A DNA stretch of 29,566 nucleotides from Deltaproteobacteria bacterium (GTDB taxonomy: Bacteria > Desulfobacterota > Desulfuromonadia > Geobacterales > Pseudopelobacteraceae). The stretch is from contig JAURXC010000007.1 of the NCBI GenBank assembly GCA_030654645.1, forward strand, positions 1 through 29,566. Direction: 5' to 3'. Shown here piece after piece: positions 8,387 to 16,345 of this stretch. The position numbers and the translations under genes were made by a program. Positions within the stretch are counted from its first letter, which is position 1. Every line of letters starts with the position of its first letter. The notes under the pieces were generated by a model, which did no database searches, had not been told where the DNA came from, and was given only the letters and a program-made list of their open reading frames with translations.

Positions 8387-9766
8387 TTAGGAAATCAGGT
8401 GTTTGATGCCTTCGATCAGTCTCTGTTCATCCGCATCTTTCTGGATCACATCCATCCGCAGCAGTTCGGGTTTCTTCCTCAGCAGCCCGGAGCTGTTAAG
8501 ATAGCGGGCCACCGTGGTGCTGGGGCCCTGACCATGTTCCGCTATGGTTACCCCCACACGGCTGGCATAGACCAGCATCTTTTCAAGTTCCGGGATGGCG
8601 GCCGAGCCGGACTCATCCCAGTCGTCGCCGTCGGTGCCCTGGAAAACGTAGATATTGTAATCCTTGGCCAGATTCTCACGTTCCACGATCTCGTTGACCA
8701 GCCGATAGGCGCTGGAAACCTGCGTACCGCCTGCAACCCTCGAATTGTAGTAGCTGTAGAAGTCCGGCACTTCCTTGGCTTCGGTGTCGTGCAGTATAAA
8801 ACGGGATTCGGCCTGGCCACCGTACTGGTAGAGCAGCCAGCTGTAGATCAGCACATGCTGGCTGACGACCAGGTCCGTGACCTTGCCTGCCATGGAGCCG
8901 GAATAATCGCGCAGGAAGAAGAGCATCGCCTGCGGCTCGTAATCCTTTTCACGCGACAGTATACGGTAAACCTTGTCGCGCGGCGCGATCAGGAAGCGGG
9001 TCGGGTCGATATCCGACACATCCGGAAGGTTGCCAAGCGAGATGTTGGTCTCGACGATCTTGCGCAGCGTTGCCTTTTTATCCAGTACCTGTCCGAAACC
9101 GCGATTCTTGTCGGTCAGTTCATAGCTGAAGCGTGTGAATGAACGCTTCTTGCCCTTGTCCCGCAGGTTAGGCAGCTGGAACTTTTCCGAGAGGATTTTG
9201 CCCAGGTCATAGGCCGAGGATTCTGTCTCATGATTTGCGCCGCCCCCTTCGCCAGGGCCACTGCCGGCTTGATCACCATCATCGCGGACCGGCTGCTCGC
9301 CGATGACATCGCCTTCCTGCTCATCGCCGGTGCCGCCTGATGCTCCCCCTTCACCTGGCGGGCGAACGGTCGGGTCGTGATAGAACTTCTCCTCAACCGT
9401 GGTCGGGATCACCACTACTTTTCCCTTGCGGCCCCGTCCCGGTTTTACCAGTTTGCCAACCTCGATCTTGCGCGGGAATCCGTCCTGTTCCCGCTGCCGG
9501 TCGCGCTCCAGGAGTTCGTCCAGCGATTTTGCCAGTGCGGCCCCGCTGATATACGGCTCCACCGCCTGACGCAGCACCAGCAGATCGCCGCTGTCGTATA
9601 ATCCACGGCCAAATCCGGCCAGCTCGTGATCCGGCGGCAGGCCGGATGCGGGCAGTCCGTGCCCGTTCCCGGCGCTGGCCAGCTCTTCACGCATCCGTGC
9701 CTCCCGTTCGGGATCAAGTCCGGACGCCTTCAACTCTTCCAGATATGTAAACGGGTCATTTCTCAT
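8387..9766 (-). CDS. yeaH: YeaH/YhbH family protein (DUF444, von Willebrand A-like)
   Basis: 459 residues, slightly longer than E. coli YeaH (about 427) owing to an N-terminal extension. The central part (about 135-185) is a Gly/Asp/Glu-rich disordered linker. It is followed by the conserved FTRFSYELTDKNRG and a VWA-like domain with a MIDAS motif DYSGS at 287-291, then HDTEA and GGTQVSSA further on. Such a domain normally binds a divalent metal and mediates protein contacts. YeaH is the regular partner of the kinase PrkA/YeaG, pairing a VWA protein with an AAA+ ATPase as in MoxR/VWA systems. It starts 21 bases after the prkA stop with a GAAGG site at 5 bases. The exact function is unknown, but the family call is firm. 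Confidence 0.93.
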   Translation of the reverse strand: MRNDPFTYLEELKASGLDPEREARMREELASAGNGHGLPASGLPPDHELAGFGRGLYDSGDLLVLRQAVEPYISGAALAKSLDELLERDRQREQDGFPRKIEVGKLVKPGRGRKGKVVVIPTTVEEKFYHDPTVRPPGEGGASGGTGDEQEGDVIGEQPVRDDGDQAGSGPGEGGGANHETESSAYDLGKILSEKFQLPNLRDKGKKRSFTRFSYELTDKNRGFGQVLDKKATLRKIVETNISLGNLPDVSDIDPTRFLIAPRDKVYRILSREKDYEPQAMLFFLRDYSGSMAGKVTDLVVSQHVLIYSWLLYQYGGQAESRFILHDTEAKEVPDFYSYYNSRVAGGTQVSSAYRLVNEIVERENLAKDYNIYVFQGTDGDDWDESGSAAIPELEKMLVYASRVGVTIAEHGQGPSTTVARYLNSSGLLRKKPELLRMDVIQKDADEQRLIEGIKHLIS

Positions 9767-9787
9767 AGAACCTTCAAAAACCAGTTA

Positions 9788-11842
9788 TTAATTTTCATCC
9801 TCTTGCGTGCAGAAATACTCGATGGTCTTCTGGGCGCAGGTCCGGCAGTAGCCCAGTTTGTCGAGCATGGTCGTGATCATGCGGTCGTAGAGTTTCTGGT
9901 TTTCCTCGTTGGTGCGGTTGGCCAGCGCACCGATCAGGCTGCCGGCGCCGGCGATGTCCGATTTCAGCCGCACGTCGGTGACCGCCTTGACCAGTTCCAG
10001 GTTATCCATGAAATCGTAATTGGGGTCCATCGAGATCTTCTGGCCATAGATCTTGCGGATCGAGGTGCGGAACGAATCGCGCTGCTCCTCGGTCTTCAGG
10101 CCGATGCGCTCCTCGACGCTCTTGACGTAGCGTTCGTCGATCTTCAACGCCCGCAGTTCCCCGTTCTGGGGGTCCTTATATTTCCACATCCGGTCCGGCC
10201 CCAGGTTTTCGGCGTCGATGCCGATGATCATGTTGACATAGTTCATCACGTCCTTGCGGATCGCGTGCGGTTCGTCCATGTAGGCGTTGAACATCTCGGT
10301 CATGATCCGTTCGCGGTAGAGCCCCTTGGCGATCTTCAGATCCTCCAGGTACTTGGCGCGATCGTTGGTTTCGACCACATAGTCCAGCACCACCCGCTCA
10401 AGAGTCTTGAACACGTCGTAGGCGAACATGCAGCGCCCTTCGTTGGTCTCGGAATTCTCGACCTGCAGCTGGATCGAACGCCCCAGGCTGCGGTGCCCCA
10501 ATCCCTTCTGCCCGAAACGCTTGGTGATATCCGGATCCTGCCCGAGGGTATCGATCACCTCCGCCAGCGCCTTGATGCTCTTTTCGCCGGCCACTTCACC
10601 GGCCGCCAGTTTCATGGTTTCGATCGGGGTCAGCTTCTCCGAGCGGGGGAAACGGGTCAACACGACACCGACCGAAGCGGCGTAGTTCAGGTTCGGGTCC
10701 TGGTGTAGTGCCTCCTTGGTCAGGGTTGTCTTTGCGTCGCTGCCGATGGCGTAGGCGGTGAGACCTTCCTGCAGCCGGTAATTGGTGTTGTGGGAAACAT
10801 AGCAGATCCGGCAGCGGTCCACGATTGGCGCTTCCTCTTTTTCGGCCAGGAAACGGTTGAATTCGGAGTTGTTGCTGGTGGCGATGATCAGCGAGTCGAT
10901 CGGCCACTTGTAGCCGTCGATCTCGATGGCCCGGTTCTGGATCACGCCCAGGTATACCTGGACCAGGTCCTTTTTGTTCTTGAAAATCTCGTCCGAGAAA
11001 TGGATGCCGCCGCCGGCGACCCGTGCCAGCGCGCCGCGCCTCAGGTCGAAGCGGTAGGGGTTGTTGGTGTCGGCGATATGCAGCAGGCGCTGGATCGATT
11101 CTTCTCCCAGAAGGTCCACCGACGACGAGGTAATCTTGTCCTTGGCCGGATACTTGCCGGTGACGGTGCCCAGGCTTTCGCTCATTGGCACCGGGATGAT
11201 CTGGACGAATTCCAGCATGCGGTTCAGGTCGCCATCGCAATACTCGCGGATATCGTTCCAGATATAGCCGCTGCAGGCGCCCAGCGGGCGGTAGTTCTCG
11301 TACAGCGTGTCTATCGCGGTGTCGTCCAGGCCACCCTGTTCCGCCAGGAAGCGCCGGTTGTCATCGGCGGAATCGTGCAGGTTCATTGCCAGGATCAGCG
11401 GATCTTCAAAGGTCTGGGAATCGATGATATTGATTTTGCCGTAATGTCCCAGTTGTGCCAGTCCGTTATAGCGGAAGGTGTAACGGCGGTTTTTAGACTG
11501 GGACAGAAAGGAGCGGTATTGGGAACAGAGGAATTCGACGAAAAAGGTCTTGCCGTTGCCCGGTTCGCCGACCAGTACGAAGGCCATCTCCTTGCTGGAG
11601 CCCCCTTCGGCGGCGTCCTTGACATAGGAGACAAAGCTGTTGATCTCGTCGAACATGCCGATGGTATGTTTTTTGCCGCTGCGGAACACCTTGAAGTCGT
11701 AGGTGGTTCTGCCGTTGACGACCACCTTTTCGAAACCCGATCCCAGAATCATCCTGGCCACGGATTGAAAGGCGTTTTCGAAGACCCTTTCACCTTCCTT
11801 TAGTGAAACAATATGCTGAATCAGCTTTTCATGAGCAGCCAT
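9788..11842 (-). CDS. prkA: Serine protein kinase PrkA (YeaG family)
   Basis: 684 residues from the ATG at 11842, chosen because GGAGGAG stands 5 bases before it; the open frame could begin 13 codons earlier, but there is no ribosome site there. The P-loop is GEPGNGKT at 92-99, followed by a Walker B-like GGGIHFSDEIFKNK and a sensor I strand SLIIATSNNSEFNRF, as in all PrkA proteins. The family is an AAA+ domain fused to a C-terminal cAMP-dependent-kinase-like region. E. coli YeaG acts in nitrogen starvation and sustained stress, and in Bacillus PrkA affects sporulation. The C terminus carries YCRTCAQKT and a last Cys (CTQEDEN), possibly a metal or redox site. It is the first gene of the cluster with yeaH, spoVR and a second prkA, divergent from aroC. 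Confidence 0.95.
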   Translation of the reverse strand: MAAHEKLIQHIVSLKEGERVFENAFQSVARMILGSGFEKVVVNGRTTYDFKVFRSGKKHTIGMFDEINSFVSYVKDAAEGGSSKEMAFVLVGEPGNGKTFFVEFLCSQYRSFLSQSKNRRYTFRYNGLAQLGHYGKINIIDSQTFEDPLILAMNLHDSADDNRRFLAEQGGLDDTAIDTLYENYRPLGACSGYIWNDIREYCDGDLNRMLEFVQIIPVPMSESLGTVTGKYPAKDKITSSSVDLLGEESIQRLLHIADTNNPYRFDLRRGALARVAGGGIHFSDEIFKNKKDLVQVYLGVIQNRAIEIDGYKWPIDSLIIATSNNSEFNRFLAEKEEAPIVDRCRICYVSHNTNYRLQEGLTAYAIGSDAKTTLTKEALHQDPNLNYAASVGVVLTRFPRSEKLTPIETMKLAAGEVAGEKSIKALAEVIDTLGQDPDITKRFGQKGLGHRSLGRSIQLQVENSETNEGRCMFAYDVFKTLERVVLDYVVETNDRAKYLEDLKIAKGLYRERIMTEMFNAYMDEPHAIRKDVMNYVNMIIGIDAENLGPDRMWKYKDPQNGELRALKIDERYVKSVEERIGLKTEEQRDSFRTSIRKIYGQKISMDPNYDFMDNLELVKAVTDVRLKSDIAGAGSLIGALANRTNEENQKLYDRMITTMLDKLGYCRTCAQKTIEYFCTQEDEN

Positions 11843-11888
11843 GATACTCCTCCGTATGATTGTCGATTGACTGAAAATCAAGATTCAC

Positions 11889-11917
11889 AATTATTACTTA
11901 CAATATAATATTAGCAA
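11889..11917 (-). promoter_or_regulatory. Possible sigma70-type promoter for the prkA cluster
   Basis: On the minus strand a TTGCTA hexamer (11912-11917) is followed after 17 bases by ATAATT (11889-11894), in the AT-rich 209-base gap between prkA and aroC. The start would lie about 40 bases before the prkA ATG. I found no -24/-12 sigma54 signature in this gap. The match is modest and based on hexamer inspection only. Confidence 0.3.
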
Positions 11918-12051
11918 GCGGTATATGAAATTATTCTTAAAAATATTCTCATTACCCGCGTGCCCCTGGTATAACAGCTCTTTTGCCTTGCCGTTGTCAC
12001 TTCATAAATGCTATTTTACCCCCTTTTGAACCATATTGGGAGGTGTTTCAC

Positions 12052-13212
12052 GTGAGTTTATTCCGCTATCTGACGGCCGGTGAGTCCCATGGCCCGCAGT
12101 TGAGTGCAATTATCGAAGGGCTTCCGGCCGGCATCCGCCTGACGGCTGAAGCTGTTAATCTTGATCTGGCCCGGCGTCAGCAGGGGTACGGCCGTGGCGG
12201 TCGCATGAAGATCGAGAAGGACACGGTTGAACTGCTTTCCGGTGTACGCTGGGGTGAAACGCTGGGGTCGCCGCTGACACTGGTGGTGAAGAACCGGGAC
12301 TGGGAAAACTGGCTGGAGAAGATGTCGCCGCTGGCTGAGCATCGCGACGATTCCAGTGCGGTAACACGTCCGCGCCCCGGCCACGCCGACATGACCGGTG
12401 CAATGAAATATAACCATGGCGATGTCCGTAACGTGCTCGAACGCTCCAGCGCCCGTGAAACCGCTGTTCGCGTGGCCGTTGGCGGAGTGGCCAGGGCTCT
12501 GCTGGCGGAGTTCGGTATCCGTGTGGGCGGTTATGTCATTGAGGTGGGGGGAGTGGTTGCCGAAGCGCCGCGGGAGTCGCTGGACCGGTTGTGGCAGCGT
12601 GCGTCCGCATCGGAAATGTTCTGCTGCGACCCGCGTGCCGAGGTGGAGATGAAGCTGGCGATTGACGTAGCCAAGGCTGCCGGGGATACGCTGGGTGGCG
12701 TGGTCGAGGTGCAGGTGCAGGGTGTGCCGGCCGGATTGGGCAGTTACGTGCATTGGGACCGCAAGCTGGACGCAAGGCTGGCGATGGCACTGATGAGCAT
12801 CCAGGCCATCAAGGGGGTCGAGGTTGGAATCGGCTTCGAGGCCGCCCGCCGTCCCGGTTCCAGGGTGCATGACGAGATTTACTATGATAACGGCTATTGC
12901 CGCGATACGAACAATGCCGGCGGGATCGAGGGGGGCATGTCCAACGGCGAGCCGATCGTACTGCGGGCCGCGATGAAGCCGATTCCGACTCTTTACAAAC
13001 CGCTCCGGTCCGTGGATATGCGCACCCACGAAGCTTTTGAGGCAACCGTGGAACGTTCCGACACCTGCGCGGTTCCGGCAGCGCTGGTCGTGGCCGAGGC
13101 GGTGGTGGCGATCGAGATCGCCGACGCGCTGCTGGAAAAGTTCGGCGGGGATTCGGTCGTCGAGATCAGGCGTAATCTGGAGGGGTACCTTGGGCAGATC
13201 CGCAATGCCTGA
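12052..13212 (+). CDS. aroC: Chorismate synthase
   Basis: 386 residues; the last shikimate pathway enzyme, turning 5-enolpyruvylshikimate 3-phosphate into chorismate with reduced FMN. The GTG at 12052 is chosen because it yields the standard N terminus (MSLFRYLTAGESHGPQL) and has GGGAGG 8 bases upstream; the frame is open further upstream but unlike the family. Signature blocks: GESHGPQL near residue 10, RPRPGHADMTGAMKYNHGD, ERSSARETA, and near the C-terminal third NNAGGIEGGMSNG followed by MKPIPTL. It heads a plus-strand run of aro genes. Its stop overlaps the start of the aroK remnant by 8 bases, suggesting translational coupling. Confidence 0.97.
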   Translation: MSLFRYLTAGESHGPQLSAIIEGLPAGIRLTAEAVNLDLARRQQGYGRGGRMKIEKDTVELLSGVRWGETLGSPLTLVVKNRDWENWLEKMSPLAEHRDDSSAVTRPRPGHADMTGAMKYNHGDVRNVLERSSARETAVRVAVGGVARALLAEFGIRVGGYVIEVGGVVAEAPRESLDRLWQRASASEMFCCDPRAEVEMKLAIDVAKAAGDTLGGVVEVQVQGVPAGLGSYVHWDRKLDARLAMALMSIQAIKGVEVGIGFEAARRPGSRVHDEIYYDNGYCRDTNNAGGIEGGMSNGEPIVLRAAMKPIPTLYKPLRSVDMRTHEAFEATVERSDTCAVPAALVVAEAVVAIEIADALLEKFGGDSVVEIRRNLEGYLGQIRNA

Positions 13213-13381
13213 TTGTCAGGTTATTCCGGCCGGTGAAAAGGCCGCGGAGCTAGCCGCGGCGCTGATGGAGGGGCGGGAACAATTTTATGCCGACGCAGAT
13301 ATTAGAATTGACACGGACGGGAAATCCGTGGAAGATGTCGCGGCAGTGATTTTAAGCCATTTGAAGGGGCTTTTAGCGTGA
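13205..13381 (+). pseudogene. aroK: Remnant of shikimate kinase (aroK C-terminal third)
   Basis: An intact 58-codon frame whose product aligns by eye to the C terminus of shikimate kinases: a stretch ALMEGREQFYADADIRIDT, then DGKSVEDVAAVILSHL, compares with E. coli AroK ALANERNPLYEEIADVTIRT followed by DDQSAKVVANQIIHML. The P-loop, the shikimate-binding residues and the lid are absent, so it cannot be a kinase. It sits where a full aroK is expected (aroC-aroK-aroB in related organisms, from memory). Its ATG overlaps the aroC stop and its TGA overlaps the aroB GTG. This points to an in-frame internal deletion that preserved coupling. It may be translated as a non-functional or repurposed peptide. 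A working shikimate kinase must be elsewhere if the pathway is complete. Confidence 0.75.
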
Positions 13382-14457
13382 GCTTGCTGACCGTTAACCT
13401 GGCTGAGAACAGCTATGACATAATCATCGAGCACGGCTGCCTTTCATCGCTTGGCGCAAGATGCGCCGCGCTCGGCCTCTCCGGGGTGGCCGCGGTGATT
13501 ACCAACCCGACCGTGTCCGTGCTGTATGGACGGACAGTGCTGGATTCCCTGGAATCTGCCGGATTCAAGGCGGTTCAGATCGAGATCGGTGACGGCGAGG
13601 AATACAAAAATTCCGCTACGCTGAACCGGGTGTATGACGCGCTTCTGGAAGCCGGAATCGATCGGAGTTCGTTCATAGTCGCTCTGGGTGGCGGCGTTGT
13701 GGGCGATCTCGCCGGATATGCCGCGGCCACCTGGCTGCGCGGCATACGGTTCGTACAGGTGCCGACCACGCTGTTGTCACAGGTGGACAGCAGTGTCGGC
13801 GGAAAAACCGGCATTGACCATCCGCTGGGCAAAAACCTGATCGGGGCTTTTTACCAGCCCCGGCTGGTGCTGATAGATGTTGCAACGCTTGATACGCTCG
13901 ATGTCCGCCAGTTCCGGGCAGGGTTGGCGGAGGTCGTCAAGTATGGTGCTATAATCGATCTGTCGTTTTTCGAATTTCTGGAATCCAATATCGATGCGAT
14001 ACTGGCCATGGATCCGGATACGCTGATCAGGGTTATCTGCCAATCCTGTGTTCTCAAGGCCCAGGTGGTCGAACTGGACGAGAAGGAGTCCGGCCTGCGT
14101 GCTGTTCTTAATTACGGCCATACTTTGGGGCATGCCTTTGAAACCCTTTGTGGCTATTCCGGAATGGTGCACGGTGAGGCGGTGGCGATTGGCATGGCGC
14201 TGGCGGCGCGGGTGTCGGCGGCACTCGGTTTTTGCAGTCCGGAGGATGTGCTCAGGATTACCACGTTGATTGAACGTTGCGGACTTGCTACTGACGTCCC
14301 TTCATTTGACCGCGGGAAACTTCTCAATTCGATAGCAGCGGACAAAAAGTCCAAAAGCGGAGCTATCACATTTATATGTAACAATGGCATCGGCATGTAC
14401 GCCATGTCGCAGCATACCCCCGAAGAATTGCTCAAATTGAGCGGGCTGGAGGCGTGA
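13378..14457 (+). CDS. aroB: 3-dehydroquinate synthase
   Basis: 359 residues; the second shikimate pathway step, converting DAHP to 3-dehydroquinate with NAD and a divalent metal. Visible: GGGVVGD at 104-110 and PTTLLSQVDSSVGGKTGI at 129-146 of the NAD and substrate site. NYGHTLGHAFE and MVHGEAVAIGM follow, with the metal-binding histidines. The start is GTG at 13378, overlapping the TGA of the aroK remnant, with AAGGGG about 7 bases upstream. The stop overlaps the region before the TPR gene. The length is typical for the family. Confidence 0.97.
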   Translation: MSLLTVNLAENSYDIIIEHGCLSSLGARCAALGLSGVAAVITNPTVSVLYGRTVLDSLESAGFKAVQIEIGDGEEYKNSATLNRVYDALLEAGIDRSSFIVALGGGVVGDLAGYAAATWLRGIRFVQVPTTLLSQVDSSVGGKTGIDHPLGKNLIGAFYQPRLVLIDVATLDTLDVRQFRAGLAEVVKYGAIIDLSFFEFLESNIDAILAMDPDTLIRVICQSCVLKAQVVELDEKESGLRAVLNYGHTLGHAFETLCGYSGMVHGEAVAIGMALAARVSAALGFCSPEDVLRITTLIERCGLATDVPSFDRGKLLNSIAADKKSKSGAITFICNNGIGMYAMSQHTPEELLKLSGLEA

Positions 14458-14459
14458 CC

Positions 14460-15482
14460 ATGCAGCAGGATAATTCGTCGTTCTGGACAGACATAAAAAC
14501 ATTAGAGGAACGTCTTGCCAATTCACCCGATTCGTTCTGTTTTGCGAAGCTGTCCGAAGTCTATCTGAAGGTGGGCTTGATTGAAGATGCTCTGCATACC
14601 GCGCGCCAGGGAATTACAAAACATCCCTCCTATCTGGCCGGCCAGCGTGCATTGGCCATGGCCAGTCATGCCAAGGGCCTGACCGAGGAGAGTTTGGCCG
14701 CCCTCAGAATTGTTACCGAGGCAATGCCGGATGATTTGACGTCTCAAAAACTGCTTGGCCGGCTCTTGATTGCTGCCGGAGATCTTGATGCCGCCCGGAT
14801 CGCCTTTAACACCGTACTGGAGTTTACTCCTGATGACATGGAAAGCCGACTGGAACTGGAATCACTCGAACGGCCGGCCGGGGTTGCGCCAGTGCCTGCC
14901 TCGCAGGAAGACTTCGACGATGATGAAATAATAGAAGATCTGGAGATTCTGGAAGAGCTTGAACTATATGAAGAAGAGCCCGATGCTTCCGAGTCTGGAT
15001 CCTTTGAATCCGCGCTGGAAACGGAAACGCCGCCGGAACGGCATCATGATCCGCTTTCAACCGGTACGCTTGCCGAGCTTTACGTTTCACAGGGTTTTAT
15101 CGACAAGGCGCTTGAGATTTATCGGGCCATCCTTAACGATAACCCTGCAAACAGTGCCGTCAGTGACCGTGTTTCCGAGCTTGAACTAATGCTTGTTCCG
15201 GCTGAGTCTCCTGTCTCTGCTTATGAATTCTGCGATGAAGCGGAAGAGGCTTCTGTATCGCTTCCGGAACCCTGCGGAACGCTTCCGGCGGATATGTATC
15301 AGGAAACCCCGGTGTCTTCACCATTTACTTCTTCTGAGGAAATCCTTTCTCAAGAAGCATTCCATGAAACACCAATCGCCTCTGTCAGCGCTGCTTTGCC
15401 GACAATGGGAACCGCGGATAATGCGCTCAGCACTCTCGAGGGGTGGCTGGAAAACATCAGGAGGATCAGATCATGCCGCTGA
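14460..15482 (+). CDS. Tetratricopeptide repeat protein with acidic linker
   Basis: About 340 residues. The N-terminal 120 residues form TPR-like helical pairs (SFCFAKLSEVYLKVGLIEDAL, SLAALRIVTEAMPDD, LGRLLIAAGDLDAAR). A strongly acidic segment (around 140-175, DDDEIIEDLEILEELELYEEE) follows, then another TPR unit (LAELYVSQGFIDKALEIYRAIL). The tail is Pro/Glu/Ser-rich and ends in GWLENIRRIRSCR. ATG 14460 has GGAGG 6 bases upstream; a GTG two codons earlier overlaps the aroB stop. The gene overlaps the Roadblock/LC7 gene by 10 bases, so the two products are probably made in step and may interact. No signal peptide is visible. Function is unknown; a scaffold role is inferred. Confidence 0.75.
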   Translation: MQQDNSSFWTDIKTLEERLANSPDSFCFAKLSEVYLKVGLIEDALHTARQGITKHPSYLAGQRALAMASHAKGLTEESLAALRIVTEAMPDDLTSQKLLGRLLIAAGDLDAARIAFNTVLEFTPDDMESRLELESLERPAGVAPVPASQEDFDDDEIIEDLEILEELELYEEEPDASESGSFESALETETPPERHHDPLSTGTLAELYVSQGFIDKALEIYRAILNDNPANSAVSDRVSELELMLVPAESPVSAYEFCDEAEEASVSLPEPCGTLPADMYQETPVSSPFTSSEEILSQEAFHETPIASVSAALPTMGTADNALSTLEGWLENIRRIRSCR

Positions 15483-15835
15483 AAAGTACGCTGAACGCCA
15501 TTTTAGACTCCGTGGACGGAGCACTGTCGGTTGTCATCATGGCGTATGACGGTATTCCGATTGATGAGGTCTCCGTGGAACAGTCGGAGTTTGATATGCA
15601 ACTCCTCTCGGTCGAGTATGCATCGGTGCTCAAGGAGATCAAGCGCGCCGTCGATGTCATCAAGGTCGGTGATCTCGAAGAGGTGGCCATATCCACTACT
15701 CAGACACGGGTTATTGTCAGGGTTCTTAATGACGATCTCTTTGCTGCCTTGATCATGAAGCACGATGGAAACTTCGGCAAGGGACGTTACATGCTGAAAC
15801 TCAAATCATACGAACTGGCCAGGGAGCTGTCATAG
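15473..15835 (+). CDS. Roadblock/LC7 domain protein
   Basis: 120 residues that fill a single Roadblock/LC7 fold, as in MglB, the GTPase-activating partner of the small GTPase MglA in polarity and motility. Features seen are SVDGALSVVIMAYDGIPI at the start (the typical 'DG.V...DG.PI' turn), a middle helix ASVLKEIKRAVDVI, a strand pair EEVAISTTQTRVIVRVLNDD, and a C-terminal MLKLKSYELAREL helix. ATG 15473 is preferred over an in-frame upstream start because GGAGG lies 8 bases away and the conserved domain begins there. It overlaps the TPR gene by 10 bases and precedes aroQ by 2 bases. No MglA-like GTPase is in the window. Confidence 0.85.
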   Translation: MPLKSTLNAILDSVDGALSVVIMAYDGIPIDEVSVEQSEFDMQLLSVEYASVLKEIKRAVDVIKVGDLEEVAISTTQTRVIVRVLNDDLFAALIMKHDGNFGKGRYMLKLKSYELARELS

Positions 15836-15837
15836 TC

Positions 15838-16278
15838 ATGAATTTACTGGTTCTGCACGGTCCCAACCTGAACATGCTTGGAAAACGCGAACCACAGGTC
15901 TACGGTACCCGGACTCTGGATGATATCAATGGCTCGCTGCAGGAACTCGCGGATGATCTGGGATGCGACCTCTCGTTTTACCAGTCGAACATCGAAGGGG
16001 AACTGGTCACTGCCATTCAGAGCGCGGTTTCGGGTTGTGACGGAATCCTTATTAATCCGGCCGCCTATACCCATACCAGCATCGCGATCCGCGACGCTCT
16101 GTCCGCGGTGGGACTCCCCTGCGTGGAAGTACACCTCTCCAACATCCATCGTCGTGAATCGTTTCGGCATTCAAGCATGATCGCACCGGTTGCAATAGGT
16201 CAGATATGCGGTTTCGGCAGTGACAGCTATCTGCTTGGATTACGGGCATTATTTAATCACATTAAAAAAACCGACTGA
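15838..16278 (+). CDS. aroQ: 3-dehydroquinate dehydratase, type II
   Basis: 146 residues, the usual size. It removes water from 3-dehydroquinate to give 3-dehydroshikimate. Motifs include the N-terminal LVLHGPNLNMLGKREP, the active-site tyrosine at residue 22 (VYG), INPAAYTHTSIAIRDAL, and EVHLSNIHRRESFRHSS with the catalytic His and Arg. It begins 2 bases after the Roadblock gene and completes the aroC-aroB-aroQ set in this run. Confidence 0.97.
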   Translation: MNLLVLHGPNLNMLGKREPQVYGTRTLDDINGSLQELADDLGCDLSFYQSNIEGELVTAIQSAVSGCDGILINPAAYTHTSIAIRDALSAVGLPCVEVHLSNIHRRESFRHSSMIAPVAIGQICGFGSDSYLLGLRALFNHIKKTD

Positions 16279-16286
16279 TCGCATCC

Positions 16287-16308
16287 GCCGTGAGAACGGC
16301 TATTTTGT
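16287..16308 (+). terminator. Weak Rho-independent terminator after aroQ
   Basis: A GCCGT/ACGGC stem (16287-16291 with 16296-16300) closed by a GAGA tetraloop is followed by TATTTTGT. The stem is only 5 bp and the T run is interrupted, so termination may be partial. Confidence 0.35.
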
Positions 16309-16345
16309 CTTTCAGCTAAAAACAGTTGTAGTCAGGGTTTCATTT

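Noticed and set aside
6754..8406. 550-residue plus-strand open frame opposite spoVR
   Set aside because: The product is Val/His/Gln-rich and unlike any family, typical of an antisense shadow of a GC-rich gene. SpoVR on the other strand is strongly recognised.
10790..11803. 337-residue plus-strand open frame opposite prkA
   Set aside because: It is an antisense shadow of the clear PrkA coding sequence.
11843..12051. Search for a sigma54 (-24/-12) promoter between prkA and aroC
   Set aside because: No GG-N10-GC arrangement with the expected flanks was found on either strand by eye.
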